Source of the DNA: Aurantimonadaceae bacterium
GTDB taxonomy: Bacteria; Pseudomonadota; Alphaproteobacteria; Rhizobiales; Rhizobiaceae
Assembly (NCBI GenBank): GCA_003232595.1
Contig: QIIJ01000208.1
Span: forward strand, 1 to 7,540
Length of the DNA: 7,540 nucleotides
Direction: 5' to 3'
Shown in pieces: positions 1-6,012 of the stretch. A program made the position numbers and the translations under genes. How positions within the stretch are numbered: the stretch's first letter is position 1; the number at the start of each line of letters is the position of its first letter. The notes below the pieces were generated by a model, which did not search any database, was not told where the DNA came from, and worked only from the letters and a program-made list of their open reading frames with translations.

Positions 1-446
1 AAGCCGCCTTTTTTCAGCACCGGGCGAAGCTCGGGCTCATAATAGGTCAGCGCCTTGGAAATACCGTGGCGCACAGCACCGGCCTGGCCGGAAAGACCAC
101 CACCTTTAACTGTTGCGATAATGTCAAACTGGCCATCACGATCGGCTGCGATGATTGGCTGTTTTAGAACCATTTGCAGAACGGGGCGGGCGAAATAGGT
201 TTCAAACTCCCGCTTGTTGATGATGATCTTGCCAGTGCCGGGTTTGATCCACACCCTGGCAATTGCGTCCTTGCGCTTGCCGGTGGCGTAGGAACGGCCA
301 AGGGAATCCACCTTGCGCTCATAAACAGGTGCAGCCTGTTCTTCTGTTGCAATCACTTCAGCAGTAGCTTCAACAGCTGCCGTCTCTGCTGGTGTTTTTT
401 CCTTCATGGCGGCGCCAAGGTCTTCAAGAGAACTAATCTCGGCCAT
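1..446 (-). CDS. rpsI: 30S ribosomal protein S9 (partial, C-terminus beyond left edge)
   Basis: S9 is a small-subunit ribosomal protein whose C-terminal tail reaches towards the decoding centre. The visible part is 148 residues. Conserved S9 core features are RSYATGKRKDAIARVW (residues 51-66), YFARPVLQM (84-92), and the block GGGLSGQAGAVRHGISKAL (115-133). The last 20-30 residues, including the basic tail, lie outside the window. Residues 11-42 form an Ala/Glu-rich extension before the core, which looks longer than in the rhizobial S9 proteins I remember. The ATG at 446 is preceded by AGGAG (456-460) lying inside the end of rplM. The gap to the rplM stop is 2 bp, so the two genes are surely cotranscribed and probably translationally coupled. 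Identification is very secure. Confidence 0.97.
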   Translation of the reverse strand, partial: MAEISSLEDLGAAMKEKTPAETAAVEATAEVIATEEQAAPVYERKVDSLGRSYATGKRKDAIARVWIKPGTGKIIINKREFETYFARPVLQMVLKQPIIAADRDGQFDIIATVKGGGLSGQAGAVRHGISKALTYYEPELRPVLKKGG

Positions 447-448
447 AA

Positions 449-913
449 TCAGGCGCTCCTTTTATTTTTGGAATTCATGGCGGCGAAATCAACAGTCTCA
501 GGCTGTTGTGCCTCCTGCTTGTGATCCGGTCCGGCATATACATAGAGATTTTTCATCTGGCGGCGGGAAAGGGGTCCGCCCGGCATCATCCGCTCCACCG
601 CTTTTTCCATCACACGTTCGGGGAATTTACCCTCAATGATGGCGCGCGCTGTACGCTCCTTGATGCCGCCTGGATAACCGGTATGCCAGTAATATATTTT
701 GTCAGTAAACTTCTTTCCGGTAAAGGTAACCTTTTCCGCATTGATGATGATGACATTGTCGCCATCATCCACATGGGGGGTGAAGGTCGGCTTGTGTTTG
801 CCGCGAAGGCGGCTGGCGACAAAGGAGGCAAGACGGCCTGGAACAACGCCCTCAGCGTCGATCAATATCCATTTTTTTTCCACTTCCGCCGGTTTCTGCG
901 AGAATGTTTTCAT
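449..913 (-). CDS. rplM: 50S ribosomal protein L13
   Basis: L13 is an early-assembling large-subunit protein. The product is 154 aa, normal for alphaproteobacteria. It starts MKTFSQKPAEVEKKW, followed by LIDAEGVVPGRLAS (17-30), the HVDDGDNVIIINAEKV block (47-62), YYWHTGYPGGIKER (74-87), and the late signature GPLSRRQMKNLYVYAGPDH (113-131). The ATG at 913 is chosen because it begins the conserved N-terminus and is preceded by GAGGA (921-925) at good spacing; extending in frame to 949 adds 12 non-conserved residues. A run of eight A residues (minus strand, 872-879) encodes the Glu-Lys-Lys region, and the reading frame is intact there. It is the first gene of the operon with rpsI; a candidate promoter and a leader hairpin lie upstream. 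Confidence 0.98.
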   Translation of the reverse strand: MKTFSQKPAEVEKKWILIDAEGVVPGRLASFVASRLRGKHKPTFTPHVDDGDNVIIINAEKVTFTGKKFTDKIYYWHTGYPGGIKERTARAIIEGKFPERVMEKAVERMMPGGPLSRRQMKNLYVYAGPDHKQEAQQPETVDFAAMNSKNKRSA

Positions 914-952
914 CTGGTTTTCCTCGGGGCACGCACGCCCGTCATACAAAGC

Positions 953-965
953 GCCGCAGGGCGGC
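953..965. other. short hairpin in the 5' leader just upstream of rplM
   Basis: GCCGC (953-957) and GCGGC (961-965) form a perfect 5-bp stem with a 3-nt loop. It sits about 40 nt before the rplM ATG in the predicted leader, upstream of the ribosome binding site. It may simply be a compact stem of a GC-rich leader; no function can be assigned. Confidence 0.25.
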
Positions 966-1029
966 TAAATTCATAGTCAATTGTTTGAGTTTGCAGGTGT
1001 CGGTAGATGCCTGTACCCCAACAAACAAC

Positions 1030-1049
1030 AACCCCGCATTCACGGGGCC
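1030..1049 (-). promoter_or_regulatory. GC-rich hairpin at the start of the rplM leader
   Basis: Read on the minus strand, GGCCCCG and CGGGGTT surround the loop TGAATG. That gives five G-C pairs extendable by two G-U pairs in RNA. The tail that follows is T-rich (TTGTTGTTTGTT). The hairpin would begin only a few nucleotides after the predicted rplM transcription start. Its form could be a weak intrinsic attenuator or a protein-binding leader element. L13 is known to control its own operon in E. coli, but I see no specific match to a described leader here, so the regulatory role is inference. Confidence 0.35.
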
Positions 1050-1062
1050 TGTTGATGGGGTG

Positions 1063-1089
1063 TTTATAGTGAGGGCTGAAGCGTGTCAA
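1063..1089 (-). promoter_or_regulatory. candidate sigma70-type promoter of rplM-rpsI
   Basis: On the minus strand a perfect TTGACA (1084-1089) is followed, after 15 bp, by TATAAA (1063-1068). Transcription would start near 1056, giving a leader of about 140 nt before the rplM ATG at 913. The hexamers are strong, but the 15-bp spacer is short for a housekeeping promoter. It is the best match in this intergenic region in the right orientation for an operon that must be strongly expressed. Confidence 0.55.
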
Positions 1090-1146
1090 GCAAAAAATGC
1101 CGAGAGATATGGAAATAAGACAATAAAAACAAATAGTTAGAATAGA

Positions 1147-1160
1147 GGTATTATAATACC
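1147..1160 (+). promoter_or_regulatory. perfect 14-bp palindrome containing a TATAAT -10 box
   Basis: GGTATTATAATACC is an exact palindrome and includes TATAAT at 1152-1157, about 43-48 bp before the first possible ATG of the regulator gene. No good -35 hexamer is found 16-18 bp upstream. MarR/GbsR-type dimers commonly bind short palindromes overlapping their own promoters. The position therefore suggests an autoregulatory operator for the downstream regulator gene. The palindrome itself is seen directly; its role is inferred. Confidence 0.5.
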
Positions 1161-1199
1161 ATAGTTTTCTTCTTTTATGCGAGAATTTCTGTAGTCTAG

Positions 1200-1802
1200 A
1201 TGAACCCTCTTGCAATGCATCAGGTAATTTCCTATGTTTCTGTCATGACAGAAAGTACAGAACATACAAAACAAACGCTCCCGGTGCCACTGGAGACTTT
1301 CATTCTACAATGGGGAGACATGGGAAGTTCCTGGGGGGTTAACCGCTCAATCAGCCAGATACATGCCTTTCTCTATCTCGCAGAAAAACCACTCACGGCT
1401 GAAGATATTGCCGACCAGCTTGGCATGGCGCGGTCCAATGTTTCAAATTCCCTGCGTGAATTGCTAACCTGGAAGCTGATACACCGGGTGCCGATTAGGG
1501 GTGATCGGCGAGAGCATTTTGAGGCGGAAACCGATGTCTGGAAAATCGCCATGCTGATTGCCGCGGGTCGCAAGCAGCGTGAGATCGATCCGGCGCTTGA
1601 ATCTCTGAAAAGTTGCGCGGCAGAGGCCGACAATGATCCTGAAGTATCTCCTGAAGCGCGAAAAAGGCTGCACGCCATGCTGGATTTCACCCGGTCGGTC
1701 GATCACTGGTATGGTCAGATGCTTGCAATGCCCCATTCCAAGCGCGAGATGATATTGCGACTTGGATCAAAAATTGCCTCATTTCTGCCGGGAAGAAAAT
1801 AG
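1200..1802 (+). CDS. GbsR/MarR-family winged-helix transcriptional regulator
   Basis: This is a probable DNA-binding repressor or activator of the GbsR type, a MarR-related family. The family core starts with FILQWGDMGSSWGVNRSISQ (residues 34-53). A winged helix-turn-helix follows: LTAEDIADQLGMARSNVSNS (65-84) then LRELLTWKLIHRV with a basic wing (RGDRREHF, 100-107). The C-terminal half is helical and probably dimerises. Length is 200 aa from the first ATG. The start is uncertain: a stop lies directly before 1200, no start has a clear ribosome binding site, and the ATG at 1245 (MTESTEHTK) would give a more typical 185-aa protein. It is 27 bp upstream of the DUF4166 gene on the same strand and probably controls this unit through the palindrome at 1147-1160. 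The ligand is unknown; GbsR of Bacillus senses choline, but nothing here points to choline. Confidence 0.85.
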   Translation: MNPLAMHQVISYVSVMTESTEHTKQTLPVPLETFILQWGDMGSSWGVNRSISQIHAFLYLAEKPLTAEDIADQLGMARSNVSNSLRELLTWKLIHRVPIRGDRREHFEAETDVWKIAMLIAAGRKQREIDPALESLKSCAAEADNDPEVSPEARKRLHAMLDFTRSVDHWYGQMLAMPHSKREMILRLGSKIASFLPGRK

Positions 1803-1829
1803 GAGCAGTACGGAAAACCGGAGGGTAAA

Positions 1830-2519
1830 ATGAAATATCCAATGCACAGTCAATTACCTGAAACCACTATTGCCCCGCCTGCTTCCAACAGATTTGGCAA
1901 TAACGCAATTGACCTGCGGTTCCGTTCCCTGCTGTCTGCAGAAGACTGGCAATCCCTGCCGCCGCTGGTGCAGCAAAGGTTCTCCAAACGTCTCGCCGGC
2001 GGTGGACTTGCGATATACGAAGGCCGTACTACTGATCTTCGAATGAATCTGGCTGGTCGAACACTGGCCCAGGCCCTGCGGCTGGTGGGTGCTCCGCTGC
2101 CAATCAGTACCGATGAAGATGTGCCCTCGCTGGTCTGTGTCAGCGAAGATGTTGCGTACGGCGGCCAAATCTGGACCCGCATGTATGGGCGAAAATCAAC
2201 ATTTCCGCAGATCATTCATTCAGCCAAGCGGTTCTCCGGCCCAACCGGTCTTGAAGAATATATCGGTTTTGGTATTTCGATTGCGCTTCATGTATCAGTT
2301 GAAGAGGAGGCGCTGGTATTTTCAAGCCATGCCTATCAGTTTCATCTGTTTTCAAAACGCATTTTCTTGCCAAGTTGGCTGTCGCCGGGAAAGTTACGGG
2401 TTGAACACTGTGACCTTGGTGGGGGTGAGTTCCGATTTTCCCTGTCGCTTGAGCATCCGTTATTTGGAGAGCTGGTTTACCAGTCCGGCCTTTATCGGGA
2501 TCAGGTTGTGGCGGCGTAA
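1830..2519 (+). CDS. DUF4166 domain-containing protein
   Basis: The function is unknown; I assign it to DUF4166 by pattern memory. Residues 31-55 (FRSLLSAEDWQSLPPLVQQR onward) match the usual 'LPPAVRR-F' opening of the family. Further hallmarks are the small-residue stretch around RTLAQALRLVGAPLP (77-91), the IWTRMYG motif (114-120), SAKRFSGPTGLEEYIGFGI (131-149), LPSWLSPG (180-187), and the ending HPLFGELVYQSG (209-220). No signal peptide or membrane helix is seen, so it is probably cytoplasmic. At 229 aa it is slightly longer than the bare domain because of about 25 N-terminal residues. The ATG at 1830 has GGAGG (1820-1824) at 5 nt. Its stop overlaps the next ATG (TAATG), pointing to translational coupling. 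In other bacteria I recall DUF4166 fused to the C-terminus of saccharopine-dehydrogenase-like proteins; here the two parts are separate genes. Confidence 0.8.
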   Translation: MKYPMHSQLPETTIAPPASNRFGNNAIDLRFRSLLSAEDWQSLPPLVQQRFSKRLAGGGLAIYEGRTTDLRMNLAGRTLAQALRLVGAPLPISTDEDVPSLVCVSEDVAYGGQIWTRMYGRKSTFPQIIHSAKRFSGPTGLEEYIGFGISIALHVSVEEEALVFSSHAYQFHLFSKRIFLPSWLSPGKLRVEHCDLGGGEFRFSLSLEHPLFGELVYQSGLYRDQVVAA

Positions 2520-3637
2520 TGGACCAAAAACGCCTATTACTGATCGGAGCAACCGGTGTGTTTGGCCGCCGTCTTGCAAGCCATCTTGGTGCGTTTAACG
2601 ACATAAAACTGATAGTGTCGTCCCGAAGTGCAAAAAGAGCAACAGAACTGGCAGAGCGGTTGAAACTGGAACACCCGGCGCTGGTGGTTTCGGGTACAGC
2701 TCTTGATCACCGCCAAAACCTGCAACAGCAATTGGATCTGATAAAACCCTGGGCAGTTGTGGATGCATCGGGACCCTTTCAGGGAGCCGGGTATGAGGTG
2801 CCAAAAGCGGCGCTTGAAACCGGTGCGCATGTGGTCGATCTGGCCGATGCCCTGGATTATCTCAAGCACTATTCGCAATCACTCGACCGACTTGCCAAAT
2901 CAAAAGGGCTCGCGGCGGTCACAGGCGCAAGCTCCACGCCGGCGCTTTCCTCAGCAGTTGTTGAGGCACTGGTCAAAGGATGGCGGCGTGTGGATACAAT
3001 CGATATCTGCATCTTACCGGCAGGACGTAGCGAGGTTGGGCAGGCTGTGGTTGCGGCGATTTTGTCCTATGCAGGAAAATCCGTTCCTGTGTGGAAAGAT
3101 GGTCAATTGTCTGCGGTCACCGGCTGGCTGCGCTCAAAACCGGTTGACCTGCCGGGCCTTGGTATCAGGCGTGCTGCACCGGTTGAAACCTTCGATGCGG
3201 AATTGCTGGGACCACGATTTAATGTCACAGACAGAATTGTGTTCTCGGCCGGTCTGGAATCACCCGTAGAGCAATTTGGAATTCAAGTGCTCGCCCGCCT
3301 TCGCCATGGCGGCTGGCTGAAAAACCTTCGCCCGCTTGCGCCATTGTTGATCATGGCCCGCAAGATGACCCGCATTGCCATGTCGGAATGCGGCGGTATG
3401 CTGGTTGAAGCAAGTGGAATTGGCCATGATGGTGCACCACGCCTGACCCGCTGGACATTGCTGGCCAAAAGCAATCACGGCCCGTTTGTACCGGTAATGC
3501 CGGTTGCGGCGGTTGTTCGAAAGTTGATTGCTGACGATGTTGCATCTGGAGCAAACACTGCCGACAATATACTCAACCTGACAGAGATCACCAATGAAAT
3601 GGCCAGTTACGACATCGCTACCAAAATTACCGATTAA
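2519..3637 (+). CDS. saccharopine dehydrogenase-like NAD(P)-binding oxidoreductase
   Basis: This is a putative NAD(P)-dependent oxidoreductase of 372 aa. The N-terminus (LLLIGATGVFGRRLASHL, residues 6-23) is a Rossmann nucleotide-binding loop of GxxGxxG type. SSRSAKRATELAERL (34-48) is the typical beta2-alpha segment. VVDASGPFQGAGYEVPKAAL (80-99) and HVVDLADALDYL (104-115) match the saccharopine dehydrogenase NADP domain. VTGASSTPALSSAVVEAL (134-151) introduces the C-terminal domain. The start ATG shares its A with the stop of the DUF4166 gene, so the two products are likely made in equal amounts and may form a complex. The substrate is unknown; this is not a lysine-pathway enzyme by context, since no lysine gene is nearby. 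Its stop TAA (3635-3637) overlaps the stop of the opposing thioesterase gene, leaving no room for a terminator between them. Confidence 0.85.
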   Translation: MDQKRLLLIGATGVFGRRLASHLGAFNDIKLIVSSRSAKRATELAERLKLEHPALVVSGTALDHRQNLQQQLDLIKPWAVVDASGPFQGAGYEVPKAALETGAHVVDLADALDYLKHYSQSLDRLAKSKGLAAVTGASSTPALSSAVVEALVKGWRRVDTIDICILPAGRSEVGQAVVAAILSYAGKSVPVWKDGQLSAVTGWLRSKPVDLPGLGIRRAAPVETFDAELLGPRFNVTDRIVFSAGLESPVEQFGIQVLARLRHGGWLKNLRPLAPLLIMARKMTRIAMSECGGMLVEASGIGHDGAPRLTRWTLLAKSNHGPFVPVMPVAAVVRKLIADDVASGANTADNILNLTEITNEMASYDIATKITD

Positions 3638-4071
3638 CGCGGTGGAATGGAATAGGTTGCCGTTGCATGGGCCACGCTGTCGCCTCCGCTTGCGGGATAA
3701 ATGTTTGCTTCAACCACACAAAGCCGCTTGCCAAGTTTCATAATCCGGCACCGGCAATACAGGGTGCCGAGGGACGGTTTGCGCAGAAAATTGATGTTGA
3801 GACTGGTCGTTACAGCCAGTGCCACCGGGCCGATATGGGCAAGGATGACTACATAGGCGGCAAAATCTGCCAGAGCAAACAGGGTCGGGCCGGAAAGGGT
3901 TTCGCCGGGTCTCAGGTGACGTTTATCCGGCTCAAGCCGCATTGTGGCTGCGCCCGGTTCAATCGCCTCAATAAAATAACACTGGCCGCCCTCATTGAGT
4001 TGCGGAAAATGTTGTTCAATAAATGTGGCAATATCATCAGCCGACATGACGGGGACAAGTTCGCTGCTCAT
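3634..4071 (-). CDS. PaaI-like hotdog-fold acyl-CoA thioesterase
   Basis: This is a probable acyl-CoA thioesterase of the PaaI/4HBT hotdog family, releasing free CoA from small or aromatic acyl-CoAs in the cytoplasm. The product is 145 aa. The hotdog helix and catalytic stretch is RPGETLSGPTLFALADFAAY (residues 54-73), with Asp69 in the position of the family's catalytic acid; the more usual HGG is replaced by SGP. The second strand region VTTSLNINFLRKPSLG (87-102) is also typical. The ATG at 4071 is chosen because GGAGA (4077-4081) precedes it at 5 nt; an in-frame GTG at 4101 has no such site. It is divergent from the crotonase gene (101-bp spacer), a pairing consistent with a shared acyl-CoA role. 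The true substrate cannot be read from the sequence. Confidence 0.85.
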   Translation of the reverse strand: MSSELVPVMSADDIATFIEQHFPQLNEGGQCYFIEAIEPGAATMRLEPDKRHLRPGETLSGPTLFALADFAAYVVILAHIGPVALAVTTSLNINFLRKPSLGTLYCRCRIMKLGKRLCVVEANIYPASGGDSVAHATATYSIPPR

Positions 4072-4137
4072 AGGGTTCTCCGGAATTATCGCAATTGACA
4101 CAATGACGGCAATTTTCCTTCATGGGAAGACCATCGT

Positions 4138-4160
4138 CTGGTATGCTGACAACCAGTCAG
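4138..4160 (+). promoter_or_regulatory. two overlapping inverted repeats before the crotonase gene
   Basis: CTGGT (4138-4142) and ACCAG (4152-4156) form a perfect inverted repeat with a 9-bp spacer. CTGAC (4146-4150) and GTCAG (4156-4160) form a second with a 5-bp spacer. They lie in the divergent spacer and end directly at the Shine-Dalgarno AAGGAG (4161-4166). This could be an operator for a dimeric regulator of both divergent genes or an RNA hairpin that hides the ribosome binding site. The TGGT...ACCA arms recall FadR-type sites, but the spacing does not match the classical FadR site. Confidence 0.3.
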
Positions 4161-4172
4161 AAGGAGAATAAG

Positions 4173-4991
4173 ATGGCAGCAGATCTAAAACCGGCCATGA
4201 TAGCCAACCCGTTGCGGGAAACACATCTTGCAAACGGTGTTCTGCGCCTTGATCTCAACAGTCCACCAGCAAACACCCTTTCGGAAGCCATGCTGGATGC
4301 CTTGCAGTCAGCGTTTGACCGGGCTGTGAAAGACAGCACTGTGCGGGTAATTATTCTGGGCGCGGAAGGAAAAATATATTGCGCCGGTCATGACATGAAG
4401 GAATTGACAGCCGCACGCGCCAGTGACGACAAGGGTCGCGCATATTTTCAGGACATCATGAACCGCTGCGCAAAAGTCATGCAGTCAATTGTCAATCATC
4501 CCAAGCCGGTGATTGCAGAAGTGGGTGGTCTTGCAACAGCTGCTGGCTGTCAACTTGTTGCCTCCTGTGATCTGGCGATTGCCAGCGACGAGGCGGCATT
4601 TTGCACCCCTGGGGTTCATATCGGCCTGTTCTGTTCTACGCCAATGGTAGCATTGTCGCGCAATATTCATCCCAAACATGCCATGGAAATGCTTCTAACC
4701 GGTGAGGCTGTTGATGCCACGGTGGCGCGTGAATACGGACTGGTCAACCGGGTGGTGCCAAAGGACTATCTTAAACAGATCACAGTCAAATTTGCCGAAG
4801 CCATTGCGTCAAAATCAGCAATGACATTAAAAACCGGCAAACAGGCGTTTTATAAACAACTCGACATGGGCCTGGCTGAGGCATACGAGTTCACTGCTGA
4901 GATCATGACGGAAAACATGCTGGCCAGGGACGCAGAAGAGGGCATTGGCGCATTTCTTGAACATCGCAAGCCAAAATGGCATGACGGTTAG
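4173..4991 (+). CDS. enoyl-CoA hydratase/isomerase family protein, ECHDC3-like
   Basis: This is a crotonase-fold protein of 272 aa that should bind acyl-CoA. The first oxyanion-hole region is GKIYCAGHDMKEL (residues 66-78) and the second is GGLATAAGCQLVASCDLAIA (118-137). SDEAAFCTPGVHIGLFCSTP (138-157) and LLTGEAVDATVAREYGLVNRVVP (174-196) follow in the normal order. The two glutamates of classical enoyl-CoA hydratase (Glu144 and Glu164 of the rat enzyme) are replaced by Gln127 and Gly147. The same substitutions, with nearly the same surrounding residues, occur in mitochondrial ECHDC3 as I remember it. Ordinary hydratase activity is therefore doubtful. The ATG at 4173 has AAGGAG (4161-4166) at 6 nt; the in-frame ATG at 4122 lacks a site and adds 17 non-conserved residues. 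The TAG stop is 3 bp from the stop of the converging transporter gene. Confidence 0.92.
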   Translation: MAADLKPAMIANPLRETHLANGVLRLDLNSPPANTLSEAMLDALQSAFDRAVKDSTVRVIILGAEGKIYCAGHDMKELTAARASDDKGRAYFQDIMNRCAKVMQSIVNHPKPVIAEVGGLATAAGCQLVASCDLAIASDEAAFCTPGVHIGLFCSTPMVALSRNIHPKHAMEMLLTGEAVDATVAREYGLVNRVVPKDYLKQITVKFAEAIASKSAMTLKTGKQAFYKQLDMGLAEAYEFTAEIMTENMLARDAEEGIGAFLEHRKPKWHDG

Positions 4992-4994
4992 TCA

Positions 4995-5959
4995 TTATTT
5001 TTGTCTATTCTTTTCAGCACCAATCCCGTAGTTCTGGTTCACCGGACCGGTCGCCCGTTTTTCGCGCAGGAATACGTAGAACCCGCTGCCGACCACAAGA
5101 ACAATACCAAGCATCGTTTGCAGGTTCGGCACATCGCCCCAGAATACATAGCCCCACATGATTGCAACCGGCAGGGCGACATATTCAAACGGTGCCACCA
5201 CATTGGCTTCTGCGACCCTGTAGGCCTGTGAAAACAAATAGCCGACTATTGTTACAATCACACCAATGGCAATCATCAATGACAAATCCTTTGCATCAGG
5301 CATGCGCCATGCGCGGAGCAAAAACCCGCGCCACCCTGTCCGGCAAAGGAACCATCACCGACTACCACCCAAAATCCGAACGAGATGAAGAGAAATGTAA
5401 ATGAAATATAGAACGACATCACCGATGCCTTGTCTGTTGTACCAAGTTTTCGGGTGATGATCTGCGTCAGCGCATAGCCGAATGCGGCAACTATCGGTAA
5501 AAGAGCAGAAAGATCGAATGCGTTGTCTGCGCCAACCCCCATCATGATCACAACGCCGATAAAACCGGCGACAACTGCCAGCCACCGTCGCCAGCCCACA
5601 TGCTCGCCAAGCAGGGGAACAGAAAGGGCAGTAATCAGCAACGGCGAAATAAAGAATATTGCCGTTACCAGCCCAAGTGGCATTGAAGCAAGCGCCAGAT
5701 AGTAGGCCATGTTGGCAATGGCAATCAACAACCCGCGAGCCAGATGAAGCCACGGTCTTTTGGTCACCAGCAAACCCAGTCCACCTTCGAAATGGACAAT
5801 CACCAGGGTCAGCAGAATAGCCACACCAGAGCGCACCATAACCACTTCGTGAAGGGGGTAGCTGTCTGATAAGATTTTGATAATGGCATCCATCAGCGGC
5901 ATGATGATCATACCGATAAGGATGCAGCTGATACCGAGAGTCTGGTTGTCTTTTTGCAA
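4995..5959 (-). pseudogene. DMT-superfamily (EamA) transporter, interrupted by a one-base frameshift
   Basis: This encodes an inner-membrane drug/metabolite exporter of EamA type, normally about 300 aa with ten helices. The first frame (5959-5276) gives EamA domain 1 (residues about 10-141, ending GWRRWLAVVAGFIGVVIMMG) and half of domain 2, then runs into 14 unrelated residues and a TGA. The rest of domain 2 (FLLRAWRMPDAKDL, then PFEYVALPVAIMWGYVFWG and a basic tail) is intact in another frame from 5321 to 4995. Adding one T to the T5 run (plus-strand A5, 5320-5324) restores a 321-aa protein reading ...GQGGAGFLLRAW.... Both halves look well conserved, so the lesion is recent, a sequencing error, or recoded. 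The likely start is TTG at 5959, with GAGG (5968-5971) 8 nt upstream; no in-frame ATG is better placed. It is the last gene of the minus-strand operon, 53 bp after the PHP gene. Confidence 0.85.
5311..5331 (-). other. frameshift site inside a GC-rich hairpin
   Basis: Plus-strand GCGCGG (5311-5316) and CCGCGC (5326-5331) form a perfect 6-bp inverted repeat. The 9-nt loop contains the A5 run where the transporter frame breaks. Read on the minus strand in the first frame, the site is G GGT TTT (5327-5321). This is a formal X XXY YYZ slippery heptamer, and a -1 slip there would rejoin the two frames exactly. The heptamer overlaps the stem instead of lying before it, unlike usual programmed sites. 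Confidence 0.6.
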
Positions 5960-6012
5960 ATAACGTGCCTCGGTTTGACTGCCAAAATTGGTGAAAGTGA
6001 GTATGACTTCTG

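Noticed and set aside
506..976. 156-aa open frame on the plus strand opposite rplM
   Set aside because: It is fully antisense to the conserved L13 gene, has no family resemblance, and exists only because the rplM codons leave that frame open.
3667..4098. 143-aa open frame on the plus strand opposite the thioesterase gene
   Set aside because: The minus-strand product has clear hotdog thioesterase motifs and a good ribosome binding site; the antisense frame has neither.
4085..4112. Possible minus-strand promoter (TTGCCG, 16 bp, GATAAT) for the thioesterase gene
   Set aside because: The start of transcription would fall inside the ribosome binding site at 4077-4081, and both hexamers are only moderate. 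A TTGACA at 4095-4100 on the plus strand has no -10 partner either.
4122..4172. Upstream in-frame ATG at 4122 for the crotonase gene
   Set aside because: It has no ribosome binding site, while the ATG at 4173 has AAGGAG at good spacing and the added residues match no crotonase.
4989..4997. Intrinsic terminator between the converging crotonase and transporter genes
   Set aside because: The stops are only 3 bp apart, and the T-run after the crotonase stop is not preceded by a GC-rich hairpin.
5276..5331. Programmed -1 frameshifting as the normal expression mode of the transporter
   Set aside because: Not fully excluded, but EamA transporters are not known to use recoding. The hairpin overlaps the slippery site instead of lying 5-9 nt downstream, and no strong internal Shine-Dalgarno stimulator is seen. 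A deletion or a sequencing error is simpler.
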